From SLFT01 sp964493075 (lineage in GTDB: Bacteria; Hydrogenedentota; Hydrogenedentia; Hydrogenedentales; CAITNO01): a stretch of DNA of 15,457 nucleotides. Within the stretch, counting starts at the first letter, position 1. Every line of letters starts with the position of its first letter. Below the pieces are notes generated by a model. It was not told where the DNA came from. It saw only the letters and a program-made list of their open reading frames with translations, and searched no databases. The translations under genes were made by a program, and so were the position numbers. The stretch covers positions 1-15,457 of the forward strand of contig CAZBNU010000084.1 in NCBI GenBank assembly GCA_964493075.1. The letters run 5' to 3'. Of the stretch, positions 1-7,572 are shown one piece after another.

Positions 1-435
1 AAAGACCCTTCGAACCGGTTGCTGTGTGCCGTGGCGGGCATTAAGGAGAACGGAGAAGATTGGGCTGGTGTTGTTTTTGGCAGGGGGCGTCTGCTGTTGC
101 CGGCACTCGAAGGGGCTGCTATTACATCAAATGAACTGGATAAATTAATAAACCGGATCACGCTTCCCTGCACCTGCCTGCAGCAGGACATGGTGCTAGG
201 GCTTGACCTGCCCATGTTCTGGGAAAATCCTGAAGGCAGGCAGTATACACAGTTGAATGCGCCTGTGGGATATATGGAAATATCGCTGGATGACAAACTG
301 GCGCCCTTATTTGATGAGATGCCCAGCGGCGAGAAGTCTATAAACACAGTCGCTCTAACGGCACTCAGTGCCTTGGGGCTTATAGCGGTGCTTGTGCTTT
401 CTGTAATGTATTTGCGTCTTCGCAAAATGCATTGA
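1..435 (+). CDS. Hypothetical membrane-anchored protein, 5'-truncated
   Basis: The reading frame is open from the first base, so the N-terminus lies outside the window; a TTG at position 19 is in frame but need not be the start. I do not recognise the family. The visible part is a soluble domain with a GRGR stretch and a CTC pair of cysteines. It ends in one strongly hydrophobic segment of about 22 residues followed by a short basic tail (RLRK), which fits a C-terminal membrane anchor with the tail in the cytoplasm. The stop lies 73 bp before an ABC permease on the same strand. It may therefore be an accessory subunit of that transporter, but this rests on position only. Confidence 0.6.
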   Translation, partial: KDPSNRLLCAVAGIKENGEDWAGVVFGRGRLLLPALEGAAITSNELDKLINRITLPCTCLQQDMVLGLDLPMFWENPEGRQYTQLNAPVGYMEISLDDKLAPLFDEMPSGEKSINTVALTALSALGLIAVLVLSVMYLRLRKMH

Positions 436-508
436 GTTGCCTTTTGGATATAAAACAGGGTTCATGCTACCATCACGGTGTGAGATGGAACGCATTTAGA
501 GTAGTACT

Positions 509-1678
509 ATGAAAACTCCGATAAAAAAACTTTCCAGTAGTCGCATGCTCTTGCGAGAGATGTGGCATTCGCGGTGGAACACGATGGCGTGTGCGCTGGT
601 GATAATGGCATCAGTGGCGTTATATGTTGCCATGTCGGATTTGGGCGCTGCTTCGGTAGATTCCACCCGGGTTTTGATGAAGGAAATGGGGTTTAATCTT
701 CAAATTATTCCCGGCGACGCTGATCTGGCCCGCTATCAGGCATTGGACTATGACGGGCCTGTCATGCCGGAGGAATACGTTGACCGGCTTGCAGCGAGCC
801 GCCAGATTATGGCGCAGCATTTTGTGGGGAAACTCCAGCGGACGATGGAAATTGGCGGCTATAAGGTGGTGTTGACGGGAGTGCTTGGCCAAACGATACG
901 TACTGGTACGGTGAAGGATCCCATGCCCACTTCCTATGTGGTTCCGCGGGGTGAGGCCTTTTTTGGCGCTGCTGCCGCACGCAGTCTGAATCTGGGCGTG
1001 GGCGATCTGATTGTTATTCTTGGACGCGAATTTCAGGTAACCCGCGTGTTGCCGGAATATGGCGCCATTCCGGAAGACATTCGGGTATTTATCCATTTGC
1101 GGGATGCCCAGGAACTTCTGGGAAAACCGGGAGTAATTAATGCTATAGATGCACTTGCCTGCCAATGCCCGGCCAGCGCAAAGGATATTGTGGCGAGTGT
1201 GAGCCGGAGCATTCTTGCGACACTGCCTGATGTTCATGTGGAGCCCTATTATTCCTTGTTACTCGCCCGCCATAATCAGCGTGTGCTTGTGGCACGTATC
1301 CGCCTGGCGGTTCTTGTGGGTGCATTAATTGTGGCGGCAGCTGCCTTGTGGGGACTTACTTATCAAAACGTATCTGCACGTCGCCATGAAATTGGCGTGT
1401 TGCGTGCATTGGGTTTTTCCGATGGCAGGATACTTGGTCTTTTCGTGGGAAAGACTGTTTTGTATGCCCTGTGTGCCGCTTTGGCAGGGTGTGTCGTGGG
1501 ACGTCTGTTCATCTATTGTTCAGGGATAAATGTCTCCCCTGAAATACTTACCTCAGCGACGACATTGCTTTTGTTGTTGCCTGTAACCGTGTTGGCGGCA
1601 GTTCTTTTTAGTTTGCCCTCTGTTATGAGCGTATTGTTGCGCGATCCAGCGGATATTCTGGGGGATACACTGCCATGA
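509..1678 (+). CDS. FtsX/MacB-like ABC transporter permease
   Basis: 389-residue inner-membrane permease of the FtsX/MacB/LolCE type. One transmembrane segment lies near residues 25-46, a large extracytoplasmic domain spans about 47-260, and three more segments lie near 264-284, 311-335 and 350-372. Between the second and third is the conserved cytoplasmic stretch RRHEIGVLRALGFSDGRIL (291-309), which in this superfamily couples to the ATPase; the C-terminus carries the usual RDPADIL motif. The ATG at 509 has only a weak ribosome-binding site. The stop overlaps the ATPase start by 4 bp (ATGA), so the two are translationally coupled. Family members move lipoproteins, peptides or lipids out of the membrane or act mechanically on it; the substrate cannot be read from this sequence. 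No MacA-like adaptor is visible in the window. Confidence 0.93.
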   Translation: MKTPIKKLSSSRMLLREMWHSRWNTMACALVIMASVALYVAMSDLGAASVDSTRVLMKEMGFNLQIIPGDADLARYQALDYDGPVMPEEYVDRLAASRQIMAQHFVGKLQRTMEIGGYKVVLTGVLGQTIRTGTVKDPMPTSYVVPRGEAFFGAAAARSLNLGVGDLIVILGREFQVTRVLPEYGAIPEDIRVFIHLRDAQELLGKPGVINAIDALACQCPASAKDIVASVSRSILATLPDVHVEPYYSLLLARHNQRVLVARIRLAVLVGALIVAAAALWGLTYQNVSARRHEIGVLRALGFSDGRILGLFVGKTVLYALCAALAGCVVGRLFIYCSGINVSPEILTSATTLLLLLPVTVLAAVLFSLPSVMSVLLRDPADILGDTLP

Positions 1679-2340
1679 TTATTCTTGATAATGTGTCAAA
1701 ACAGTTTAAGCGTGGCCAGGAAACCGTACATGCCCTGGATAGTGTTTCCTTTCGAGTTGACAATGGAAAATTGGCGCTGTTGTGCGGCGCCTCTGGAAGC
1801 GGTAAAACAACGTTGATCAACCTGTGTGCCGGCTTGGCGTCGCCGACGGCGGGCACACTACAGATTGCGGACAACCAGGTGCATCGCATGAGCCAGGCCC
1901 AGCGCGCCGCCATGCGCGTAAAACAGGTTGCCGTGGTTTTTCAGATGTTCCATCTGGTGCCCTACCTTTCCGCCTTTGAAAATGTGCTGCTTTCGTCCCT
2001 TACCATTTCCATTCCTGATGCGCAGACGCAGGCGTTGCAACTGATGGAGCGACTGGGCATTGAGCATCGCATAAATCATTATCCCGGCGAAATGTCTGCG
2101 GGTGAGCGTCAGCGATGCGCTCTGGCACGGGCGCTGCTGGCTAAACCTGATGTGATTCTTGCAGATGAGCCGACAGGGAATCTGGATGACGAAAGTGCGG
2201 CGGTGGTATTGGAAACGCTTGATGCCTGCCGCCGGGAAGGGGCGACCATTTTGCTTGTGAGCCATCAGCCTGTGGACGCAGTACATCCAGACATGATACT
2301 TCGGTTGAAGGGTGGCAGGCTGGTGACTGACGCACCATAG
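1675..2340 (+). CDS. ABC transporter ATP-binding protein (LolD/MacB type)
   Basis: 221-residue nucleotide-binding subunit. Walker A GASGSGKT is at 38-45. The Q-loop (VFQMFHLVPYL) follows near residue 90. The signature reads MSAGERQR rather than the commoner LSGGERQR, Walker B with the catalytic glutamate is in DVILADEPTGNLD, and the H-loop histidine is in LLVSHQ. The spacing and the DEPTGNLD motif place it with the LolD/MacB/FtsE ATPases that partner FtsX-type permeases. Its start overlaps the permease stop, so the pair forms one transporter, most likely as a homodimer of each subunit. A single separate permease gene argues against a LolCDE set, which has two permeases. Confidence 0.95.
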   Translation: MIILDNVSKQFKRGQETVHALDSVSFRVDNGKLALLCGASGSGKTTLINLCAGLASPTAGTLQIADNQVHRMSQAQRAAMRVKQVAVVFQMFHLVPYLSAFENVLLSSLTISIPDAQTQALQLMERLGIEHRINHYPGEMSAGERQRCALARALLAKPDVILADEPTGNLDDESAAVVLETLDACRREGATILLVSHQPVDAVHPDMILRLKGGRLVTDAP

Positions 2341-2369
2341 AAGGGCATTGCACGGTGTAAGATGCTTTC

Positions 2370-3332
2370 ATGAAAACATGTGTACATATTGATGCCATTG
2401 ATACGTTGCCGGACAATTTTTCGGAATTCCAGGACAGCATCCGTACACGGGTGAACTTCTTATATGGTGTTGATGCCGCCCAATTTGTTCAGACCCAATT
2501 ACGGCATAATGTATCTGGCCAAATCCATCGATCCGACATGCTGACCTGGGCCGCATTGGGCGATAGGGGCGATACAGTGGGGTTGCTGATCGCAGCGCTG
2601 AACGGTGACCGGGCAAGGGTTGTCATGTTGCATGTATTGCCTGGACATTTTGGTCAGGGGATTGAAGGTCAGTTGATGATAGCGGCAATCGAATTCATGC
2701 AAAAGGCAGGCATCCAAACGGTGCTGTGCGATACCTTGCTGGACGAAGCCCCGCTGGAGCCCGACATAATGGAGGGCTTAAAGGCCTATCCTCGCATTAT
2801 GATGCGCGCACCTGTGGCTGCAATGACAGGAAAGCAGGTTGGGGTTGCGCCCATGACCTCACCGATAAGAGAGGAGCAGGTCAACGCTATTGCAGATTGC
2901 ATTATCAGCGCCTATGAAAATCATCCGGACGGATATCTCTACCGTGAAGTGCGGGAGAAGACGGAAGCTGCGTTGATGATCAAGTCTGCCATGAATGGCG
3001 CTTACGGTCAGACCTCTGTCCAATGGATGCGAGCGCTTTGGAATGGAACGCAGTGTCAAGGGGGTATCATTGGGACGCGTCTTTTTCCCCATACCGTTTT
3101 TGTGTTACAGATATTTGTGTGCCCGGAATGTCAGGGCCAAGGGAAGGGAAAATTGCTTTTTAGAGAACTTGCGGGAGCGGTGGAGTCAGGCACCTCCGGG
3201 AACGACTTCGTATTGTGTGTATCTGCAGATAATCCAGCGGTGATATTGTACGCGAAACTTGGTTTTGTTCCCTTGTACACGACAACTGCATACTTGTGGC
3301 AAAAATCCAACGGGGAAGATCTGCGTTCTTAA
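2370..3332 (+). CDS. Tandem-domain GNAT-family N-acetyltransferase
   Basis: 320 residues, about twice the size of a single GNAT domain. The C-terminal half (about 165-312) is a clear GNAT fold: a beta strand VFVLQIFV leads into the acetyl-CoA pyrophosphate loop CQGQGKGK (254-261), then SADNPAVILYAKLGF (285-299), which holds the usual motif-B tyrosine. The N-terminal half (about 20-140) repeats the pattern in weaker form, with a strand VVMLHVLP followed by HFGQGIEGQL (93-102). It could be a decayed or divergent second domain, as in MshD-like double GNATs. The acceptor substrate is unknown. It starts 29 bp after the ABC ATPase and is probably co-transcribed with it. Its TAA stop overlaps the stop of the convergent Sel1 gene in a shared TTAA. 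Confidence 0.85.
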   Translation: MKTCVHIDAIDTLPDNFSEFQDSIRTRVNFLYGVDAAQFVQTQLRHNVSGQIHRSDMLTWAALGDRGDTVGLLIAALNGDRARVVMLHVLPGHFGQGIEGQLMIAAIEFMQKAGIQTVLCDTLLDEAPLEPDIMEGLKAYPRIMMRAPVAAMTGKQVGVAPMTSPIREEQVNAIADCIISAYENHPDGYLYREVREKTEAALMIKSAMNGAYGQTSVQWMRALWNGTQCQGGIIGTRLFPHTVFVLQIFVCPECQGQGKGKLLFRELAGAVESGTSGNDFVLCVSADNPAVILYAKLGFVPLYTTTAYLWQKSNGEDLRS

Positions 3333-4075
3333 TAATTTGAAGCCAACCAGTCCTTTTCTGGTGTGAAGGCAGCTGATAAACGGCGTGCTTCCGCTATCTG
3401 TTTGGGAGACATGAGTTGTTTTGCGAGCATGTCCCGCCTTTTCGCGGCGTCGTCCACTCCCTGGGCGCTTGCCAAATCAAACCATACATAGGCTTTGGTA
3501 AAATCACGCAGGACGCCTTCGCCGAGAATATAACATCCACCGAGATTATATTGGGCATCGCCATTGCCGTGGTTAGCGGCCCTGCTGTACCATGCCGCGG
3601 CCCGCTTCATATCTTTTGCTATACCCTCGCCGTTGGCATAGCACGCACCCAGATTAAATTCTGCCAGAGCGTATCCCTGTTCGGCGGCCTTCTGATACCA
3701 TTCCAATGCCAGGTCAATATTCTTGGGAACCCCATCTCCCAGATAATAGCAAAGCCCCAGGCAGAATTGTGCTACGGCGTTATGCTGTTCTGCCGACATT
3801 CGATACCATAGCACGGCGTCTTCATGATTGCATGGCACGCCTTCCCCTTTGTTATAGCACCTGCCCAGATAACATTGTGCTTTGGCGTCTCCCGCTTCGG
3901 CGGCAATGCGAAACAAAGAGGCTGCTTTCTCCTGATTTTTATAAACGCCATCGCCTGACAGGTAGCACAAAGCCAAATCGCATAAAGCCGACATATCGCC
4001 CTGTTCGGACTTTATGCGTAGGTCATTGATGACTTTATCTTTTCCGGTCATCCAGTTTTTGATTTTGTCCCACAC
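3329..4075 (-). CDS. Sel1-like repeat (SLR) protein
   Basis: Five consecutive 36-residue Sel1-like repeats occupy about residues 27-206, counted from the GTG at 4075. Each shows the pattern A-x-LG-x-CY-x-G-x-GV ... A-x-WY-x-A-AE-x-G. A short helical C-terminus follows. SLR proteins form alpha-alpha solenoids that act as protein-interaction scaffolds; there is no catalytic motif. The frame stays open to ATG 4186 and TTG 4204, but neither has a ribosome-binding site and the extra residues look non-coding. I prefer GTG 4075 because AGGAG (4085-4089) lies 9 nt upstream and a promoter-like element sits within the longer frame. No signal peptide is seen, so it is probably cytoplasmic. The gene converges on the GNAT gene with a 4-bp overlap. 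The fold call is firm; the start is not. Confidence 0.85.
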   Translation of the reverse strand: MWDKIKNWMTGKDKVINDLRIKSEQGDMSALCDLALCYLSGDGVYKNQEKAASLFRIAAEAGDAKAQCYLGRCYNKGEGVPCNHEDAVLWYRMSAEQHNAVAQFCLGLCYYLGDGVPKNIDLALEWYQKAAEQGYALAEFNLGACYANGEGIAKDMKRAAAWYSRAANHGNGDAQYNLGGCYILGEGVLRDFTKAYVWFDLASAQGVDDAAKRRDMLAKQLMSPKQIAEARRLSAAFTPEKDWLASNY

Positions 4076-4123
4076 CTGCTCTAACTCCTGCGGTAACTCA
4101 ATGCCTTTGACCCTATAAACACA

Positions 4124-4152
4124 AGTATAAGGATATTTCCTGTGTTGTGCAA
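4124..4152 (-). promoter_or_regulatory. Candidate sigma70 promoter for the Sel1-repeat gene
   Basis: On the - strand a TATACT -10 box (4124-4129, five of six consensus bases) lies exactly 17 bp from TTGCAC (4147-4152, three of six). Transcription would begin near 4117, about 40 nt before the GTG at 4075. The weak -35 fits activator dependence, and two 13-bp direct repeats lie over and upstream of it. Confidence 0.35.
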
Positions 4153-4178
4153 ACCATAGTCTGCTTTTCCTGTGTTGT
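4136..4178. repeat. 13-bp direct repeat pair, 30-bp spacing
   Basis: TTTCCTGTGTTGT occurs at 4136-4148 and again, identical, at 4166-4178. The 30-bp spacing is close to three helical turns, so both copies face the same side of the DNA. They overlap and flank the candidate -35 box of the Sel1-repeat gene, as operator half-sites would. If the longer Sel1 frame were translated, they would encode QHRK twice. Confidence 0.6.
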
Positions 4179-4258
4179 ATTAACATAACCCATATCCGGT
4201 ACAATGTTGTTTATGACTTTAATTTACTATCCATGAACATTAACGGGAGATATGCACA

Positions 4259-5392
4259 ATGTCCGAAAAAAGAATAGTCACAAGAAGGCAGTTTATCAGA
4301 AATACCCTGCAAGGCACAGCAGCCGTAGTTGCTGCACCTTACATCCTGCCATCGGGGATACTGGCATCTGGCGACAGGCCGGGTGCGAATGACCGCATTT
4401 GTGTCGGCGTTATTGGGCCGGGCCGTCAGGGCAGTTCCTTGATGGCGTCGGCAGGAAAAGTGAAGGACATTGAACTTGTGGCATTTGCAGATGTGTATCA
4501 GGCGCGTCTTGACCGGGCGCTGTCAAGGCATAAAAAGGCAAAGGGCTACCGTCACTATCGCGAGATGCTTCAGGATCCCAATATTGATGCCGTGTTTATT
4601 GCCACCCCGGACCACTGGCATGGCATGAATACGGTGCACGCTTGTGAGGCGGGGAAAGATGTGTATGTGGAAAAGCCCATGAGTTTGACTGTTCGTGAGG
4701 GGCAGTTGATGGTAGAAGCCGCCCGCAAATATGAACGTGTGGTGATGACAGGCAGCATGCAGCGTTCCATGGAGCGGTGCCGCATTGGGTGTGAAATGGT
4801 GCGCAACGAACGTGCAGGAAAGATAACAGAGGTGCATACGAACAACTACCCCAGTCCCTGGGACTGCACGTTGCCGGAACAGCCGGTTCCTGATGGATTG
4901 GATTGGGACATGTGGTGCGGCTCTACAGAACCGCGTCCTTACCATGAAGATTTGTATGCGCCCCGCGGCAATGGCAAAAAAGATGATCGGGGTCCGCTGG
5001 GTTGGATTTCGTACCGGCCTTATTCAGGCGGGGAAGTGACNNNNNNNNNNNNNNNNNNNNNNNNNNNNNNNNNNNNNNNNNNNNNNNNNNNNNNNNNNNN
5101 NNNNNNNNNNNNNNNNNNNNNNNNNNNNNNNNNNNNNNNNGGGGAGAATGAAATACATCTGGAAGTCAGCGACAATCACATCCAGCACTTTGTGGACTGC
5201 ATACGTTCACGCAAAACTCCCATCACTGACGTGGCGGTAGGCCATAGTACCACCAATGTCTGCCATATTATCAACATTGCCCGGTGGGTCGGCAGAAAAC
5301 TGACATGGGATGCTGAACAAGAGCAGTTTTTCAACGACGATGAAGCAAACAGTCATCTTCAACGCGCCATGCGCGCCCCCTATACTTTTTAA
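4259..5392 (+). CDS. Tat-exported Gfo/Idh/MocA-family oxidoreductase, interrupted by an assembly gap
   Basis: The N-terminus has a twin-arginine signal (TRRQF, arginines 9-10, then a hydrophobic alanine/valine-rich run), so the enzyme is probably exported folded. A Rossmann NAD(P)-binding motif G-V-I-G-P-G-R-Q-G spans 50-58, and the family EKP motif, whose lysine acts in catalysis, is at 138-140. After the gap, the C-terminal part (HFVDCIRSRKTP, then a GHSTTNVCHIINIARW stretch) is typical of the family. Members oxidise or reduce sugars and cyclitols; some of the Tat-exported type act as glycosidases by an NAD-dependent route. The exact substrate is not readable. The 100 N at 5041-5140 replace conserved sequence, and from memory of relatives about 110 residues are missing, so the stated length is too short. 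GGGAG lies 9 nt before the ATG. The gene converges on the sulfatase with 10 bp between the stops. Confidence 0.9.
   Translation: MSEKRIVTRRQFIRNTLQGTAAVVAAPYILPSGILASGDRPGANDRICVGVIGPGRQGSSLMASAGKVKDIELVAFADVYQARLDRALSRHKKAKGYRHYREMLQDPNIDAVFIATPDHWHGMNTVHACEAGKDVYVEKPMSLTVREGQLMVEAARKYERVVMTGSMQRSMERCRIGCEMVRNERAGKITEVHTNNYPSPWDCTLPEQPVPDGLDWDMWCGSTEPRPYHEDLYAPRGNGKKDDRGPLGWISYRPYSGGEVXXXXXXXXXXXXXXXXXXXXXXXXXXXXXXXXXXGENEIHLEVSDNHIQHFVDCIRSRKTPITDVAVGHSTTNVCHIINIARWVGRKLTWDAEQEQFFNDDEANSHLQRAMRAPYTF
5041..5140. other. Scaffold gap of 100 N inside the oxidoreductase gene
   Basis: Exactly 100 N. The frame continues correctly on the far side, but the number is a placeholder: family members usually have roughly 330 nt between GGEVT and the downstream segment. 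Confidence 0.97.
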
Positions 5393-5402
5393 CGCCTGCT
5401 GA

Positions 5403-6803
5403 TTACAGCGGAAAATTAAACTTCTCGTATTCGCATTCGGTTCGCGCTTGTGCGAAATAGGCTTCCGCTCTTTCCGCAATGTCGGGGTGTTCCGCGGCGA
5501 CATTATGTTCTTCGGCGAGATCGCTGGACAGGTCATAGAGTTCGATAGCGTCAAAGGGCCGTTTACTCATGCCGGTTTGCACGGCCTTCCAATTGTCGAA
5601 GCGAAGTGCCCGTTTGCCGCCCTGCTCGTGGAATTCCCAGTACAAATACGCATGGGTTTCCTGTGCATCGTTGCGTCCCAGCAGCGTGGGCAGATAGGAA
5701 ATGCCATCGGTTTTTCTAGGCATCTGGGTATCAGCAAGTTCACAGGCTGTTGCCGGGAAATCCCAGAATGCGGCGATGTGGTCGGTAGTCGTACCCGGTG
5801 CTATACGGCCCGGCCACCAGGCGATGAACGGTACGCGAATACCGCCTTCATACATGTCGCGCTTGCCGCCGCGCAAGGGACCGCTGGAATTGAAGAAAGA
5901 ACGATCATGGCCGCCTTCGTTCATGGCGCCGTTATCGCTTGTAAATATCACCAGGGTGTTGGAATCCAGCCCTAGCGATTTCAGTTTTTCAATAACAAGA
6001 CCGATGTCATGGTCCATGCGGGAAACCATGGCGGCGAAGGTGGTGCGTGGTTCCTCTTCACTTCGGTAGTGGTTCTGCCGGGTTGGTTCTTCCTCGAACT
6101 GACCGCGATATTTGGCTTTCCAGTCTTCTGGGGCGAACAGGCTGGCATGGGGGATTTGTAAAGATAGATGAAGAAAAAAAGGCTTATCCCGTTCTTCCTC
6201 CAAGTAGCGCAAAGTATCTTCCAGAAATAAGTCTTGGCTGTAAACGGTTCCTTCATGAAGTTTGTTGTCGGGATAGTGCACTTCTTCTCCGTTGCGGTAA
6301 AGCACTTCAGGGAAGTAGTGATGGGCGTCTCCGTGAGATATGTAGCCGAAGAAATGGTCAAAGCCCTTTTCATTGGAGAGTTCAGGAGTGGCGCGACACC
6401 CCACGCTGGATTTGCCAATCATTGCGGTTGTATATCCTGCGTTCTTCAACACTTCAGCAATGGTAATGTCATCAGGATTCTGTCGCAGCATTACTTCTCC
6501 GTTTCCCCGAACATGAACATGGCCGGTATGTTGTCCCGTGAGAAGGCAGGCACGGGAAGGGGCGCAAACCGTGCTGCCAGCGTAATGCTGTGTAAAACGA
6601 AGACCCTCTGCTGCCAGTTTATCTATGTTTGGCGTCTTGATGGTTTCCTGACCATAGCAGCCCAAATCACCATAGCCCAAATCATCGGCAAGTATAAATA
6701 GGATGTTTGGTTTTGGGTGTTGCGCGGCTGCTGCAAAGGTGTTCGATGCGAAACCAGTCAAAAAAGCACTGCCAGCAAGTTTCATGAATTCCCGTCGTTG
6801 CAT
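5403..6803 (-). CDS. Tat-exported sulfatase (formylglycine-dependent, S1 type)
   Basis: 466 residues from the ATG at 6803, which has AAGGAG 7 nt upstream. The frame extends to 6842, but that would nearly coincide with the predicted transcription start. A Tat-like signal (RREFMKLAG, then a hydrophobic run ending in an alanine-rich site) begins at residue 3. Metal-binding aspartates D40-D41 are in LADDLGYGD. C80 in CAPSR is the cysteine that a formylglycine-generating enzyme oxidises, and R84 is the paired arginine. Further on are TSDNG and GGKRDMYEGGIRVPF, the usual C-terminal metal and substrate motifs. It should hydrolyse sulfate esters, probably on a polysaccharide, outside the cytoplasm. 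The usual GKWHLG motif reads GKSSVG (K131 kept, histidine absent), as in some environmental sulfatase subfamilies; its effect is unknown. A GH29 fucosidase in the same - strand block suggests a sulfated fucan or a similar glycan. Confidence 0.94.
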   Translation of the reverse strand: MQRREFMKLAGSAFLTGFASNTFAAAAQHPKPNILFILADDLGYGDLGCYGQETIKTPNIDKLAAEGLRFTQHYAGSTVCAPSRACLLTGQHTGHVHVRGNGEVMLRQNPDDITIAEVLKNAGYTTAMIGKSSVGCRATPELSNEKGFDHFFGYISHGDAHHYFPEVLYRNGEEVHYPDNKLHEGTVYSQDLFLEDTLRYLEEERDKPFFLHLSLQIPHASLFAPEDWKAKYRGQFEEEPTRQNHYRSEEEPRTTFAAMVSRMDHDIGLVIEKLKSLGLDSNTLVIFTSDNGAMNEGGHDRSFFNSSGPLRGGKRDMYEGGIRVPFIAWWPGRIAPGTTTDHIAAFWDFPATACELADTQMPRKTDGISYLPTLLGRNDAQETHAYLYWEFHEQGGKRALRFDNWKAVQTGMSKRPFDAIELYDLSSDLAEEHNVAAEHPDIAERAEAYFAQARTECEYEKFNFPL

Positions 6804-6850
6804 TCTAATCTCCTTCTGTGTTTGCGCATTCATAATTATCATGTCTCTTG

Positions 6851-6879
6851 ATTATACAGGATGTTTTTCGTTAATTCAC
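6851..6879 (-). promoter_or_regulatory. Candidate promoter of the sulfatase gene
   Basis: On the - strand a perfect TATAAT lies at 6851-6856, with a weak -35 (GTGAAT, three of six) at 6874-6879 and a 17-bp spacer. Transcription would start near 6844, giving a leader of about 40 nt with AAGGAG before the ATG at 6803. It lies just downstream of the speD terminator, so the sulfatase is probably its own unit. Confidence 0.5.
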
Positions 6880-6893
6880 GGAAAGCATCCATA

Positions 6894-6931
6894 AACAAAA
6901 CTGCCGAACCAACAGGATAGTGGCTCGGCAG
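6894..6931 (-). terminator. Rho-independent terminator of speD
   Basis: On the - strand CTGCCGAGCCA pairs with TGGTTCGGCAG (11 bp, one G-U, 9-nt loop; 6901-6931), followed directly by TTTTGTTT. The pairing is complete only in the - strand RNA; the + strand version has an A-C mismatch. It lies 84 nt past the speD stop and before the sulfatase promoter. Confidence 0.85.
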
Positions 6932-7015
6932 GGTGATTTTATGAATATTGTCTTCAGATGCAATAATCGGAGATATCCGTCTATTCTCTGTGCTAAGGTT
7001 TGGCGCGGTCTCCTG

Positions 7016-7420
7016 TTAACAGGCGAGTGCCGGTTCCCGAATAGGGAAGCTTTCAAGGTAGGGTGTCTCGGGCGTACTGAAACGGCCAACCTCGGTGATA
7101 GTAACGTCACCGAGATCGAGTTCCTCCTGAATGTAACGCAATACATCCCGCGGATTGGTGTTTCCGCAGGTGAATACGTCCATGGCTATCAGCCCGAGAT
7201 CCGCATAAGTGTGTGCGGAACAGTGGCTTTCGTCGAGTAATACGACGGCCGTAAATCCAGGCGGGGAATCACTACCGAACTTGTAGCGTACCTGAGATAC
7301 GACGGTTGCCCCGGCCAGCTCTGCTGCGCGTGCCATCACGTTCAGCACCAGTCTGTCGTTCAAACAGACTTCTCTGGCCACATTACGACAGTCCATTAAT
7401 AGATGTCTACCCTTGTGCAA
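7016..7420 (-). CDS. speD: S-adenosylmethionine decarboxylase proenzyme
   Basis: 134 residues from a TTG at 7420. The enzyme removes the carboxyl group of S-adenosylmethionine to supply aminopropyl groups for spermidine synthesis, using a pyruvoyl cofactor made by self-cleavage. The site is E64-S65 in DESHCSAHTY; H70 is the processing histidine and C85 (FTCG) the catalytic acid. These positions match S63, H68 and C83 of the Thermotoga enzyme with a constant shift of two, which supports the short start. AGGAGG (7430-7435) lies 9 nt before the TTG. The frame also stays open to an ATG at 7501, but that would translate through the ribosome-binding site and add 27 residues unlike the family. The same AGGAGG lies 4 nt before an out-of-frame ATG, described separately. 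No spermidine synthase is in the window. Confidence 0.92.
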   Translation of the reverse strand: MHKGRHLLMDCRNVAREVCLNDRLVLNVMARAAELAGATVVSQVRYKFGSDSPPGFTAVVLLDESHCSAHTYADLGLIAMDVFTCGNTNPRDVLRYIQEELDLGDVTITEVGRFSTPETPYLESFPIREPALAC

Positions 7421-7425
7421 CTCAT
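7396..7425 (-). promoter_or_regulatory. Possible leader ORF overlapping the speD start
   Basis: The ATG at 7425 is 4 nt from the strong AGGAGG and opens a nine-codon ORF reading MSCTRVDIY, out of frame with speD. It ends in TAA, whose last A begins an ATG (7396) that is in frame with speD at the methionine of LLMDC. It could lower speD translation or couple re-initiation. A one-base assembly error near 7421-7425, which would put this ATG in frame, is an equally good explanation. Confidence 0.3.
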
Positions 7426-7572
7426 AAACCCTCCTAAAGTTTGGGTTATAACAAAGCCGGCGGTTATGCCCGCAAAAGCGGTCCAAACACAACCCCGGCA
7501 TAGAGACAGAAATATGCTCCTCATGCAGTGAACGATGAAGGGGAGCGTATGGTACAGGAAATAAAGAGGAAA

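Noticed and set aside
620..1237. A 205-codon - strand ORF inside the permease gene
   Set aside because: It is fully antisense to a well-supported permease, with no recognisable domain and no ribosome-binding site.
6393..6416. Compensated frameshift in the sulfatase, since the +1 frame reads Trp-Gly-Val here
   Set aside because: The spacing from the conserved lysine to GFDHFFGY equals that of relatives without any indel, so substitution is simpler.
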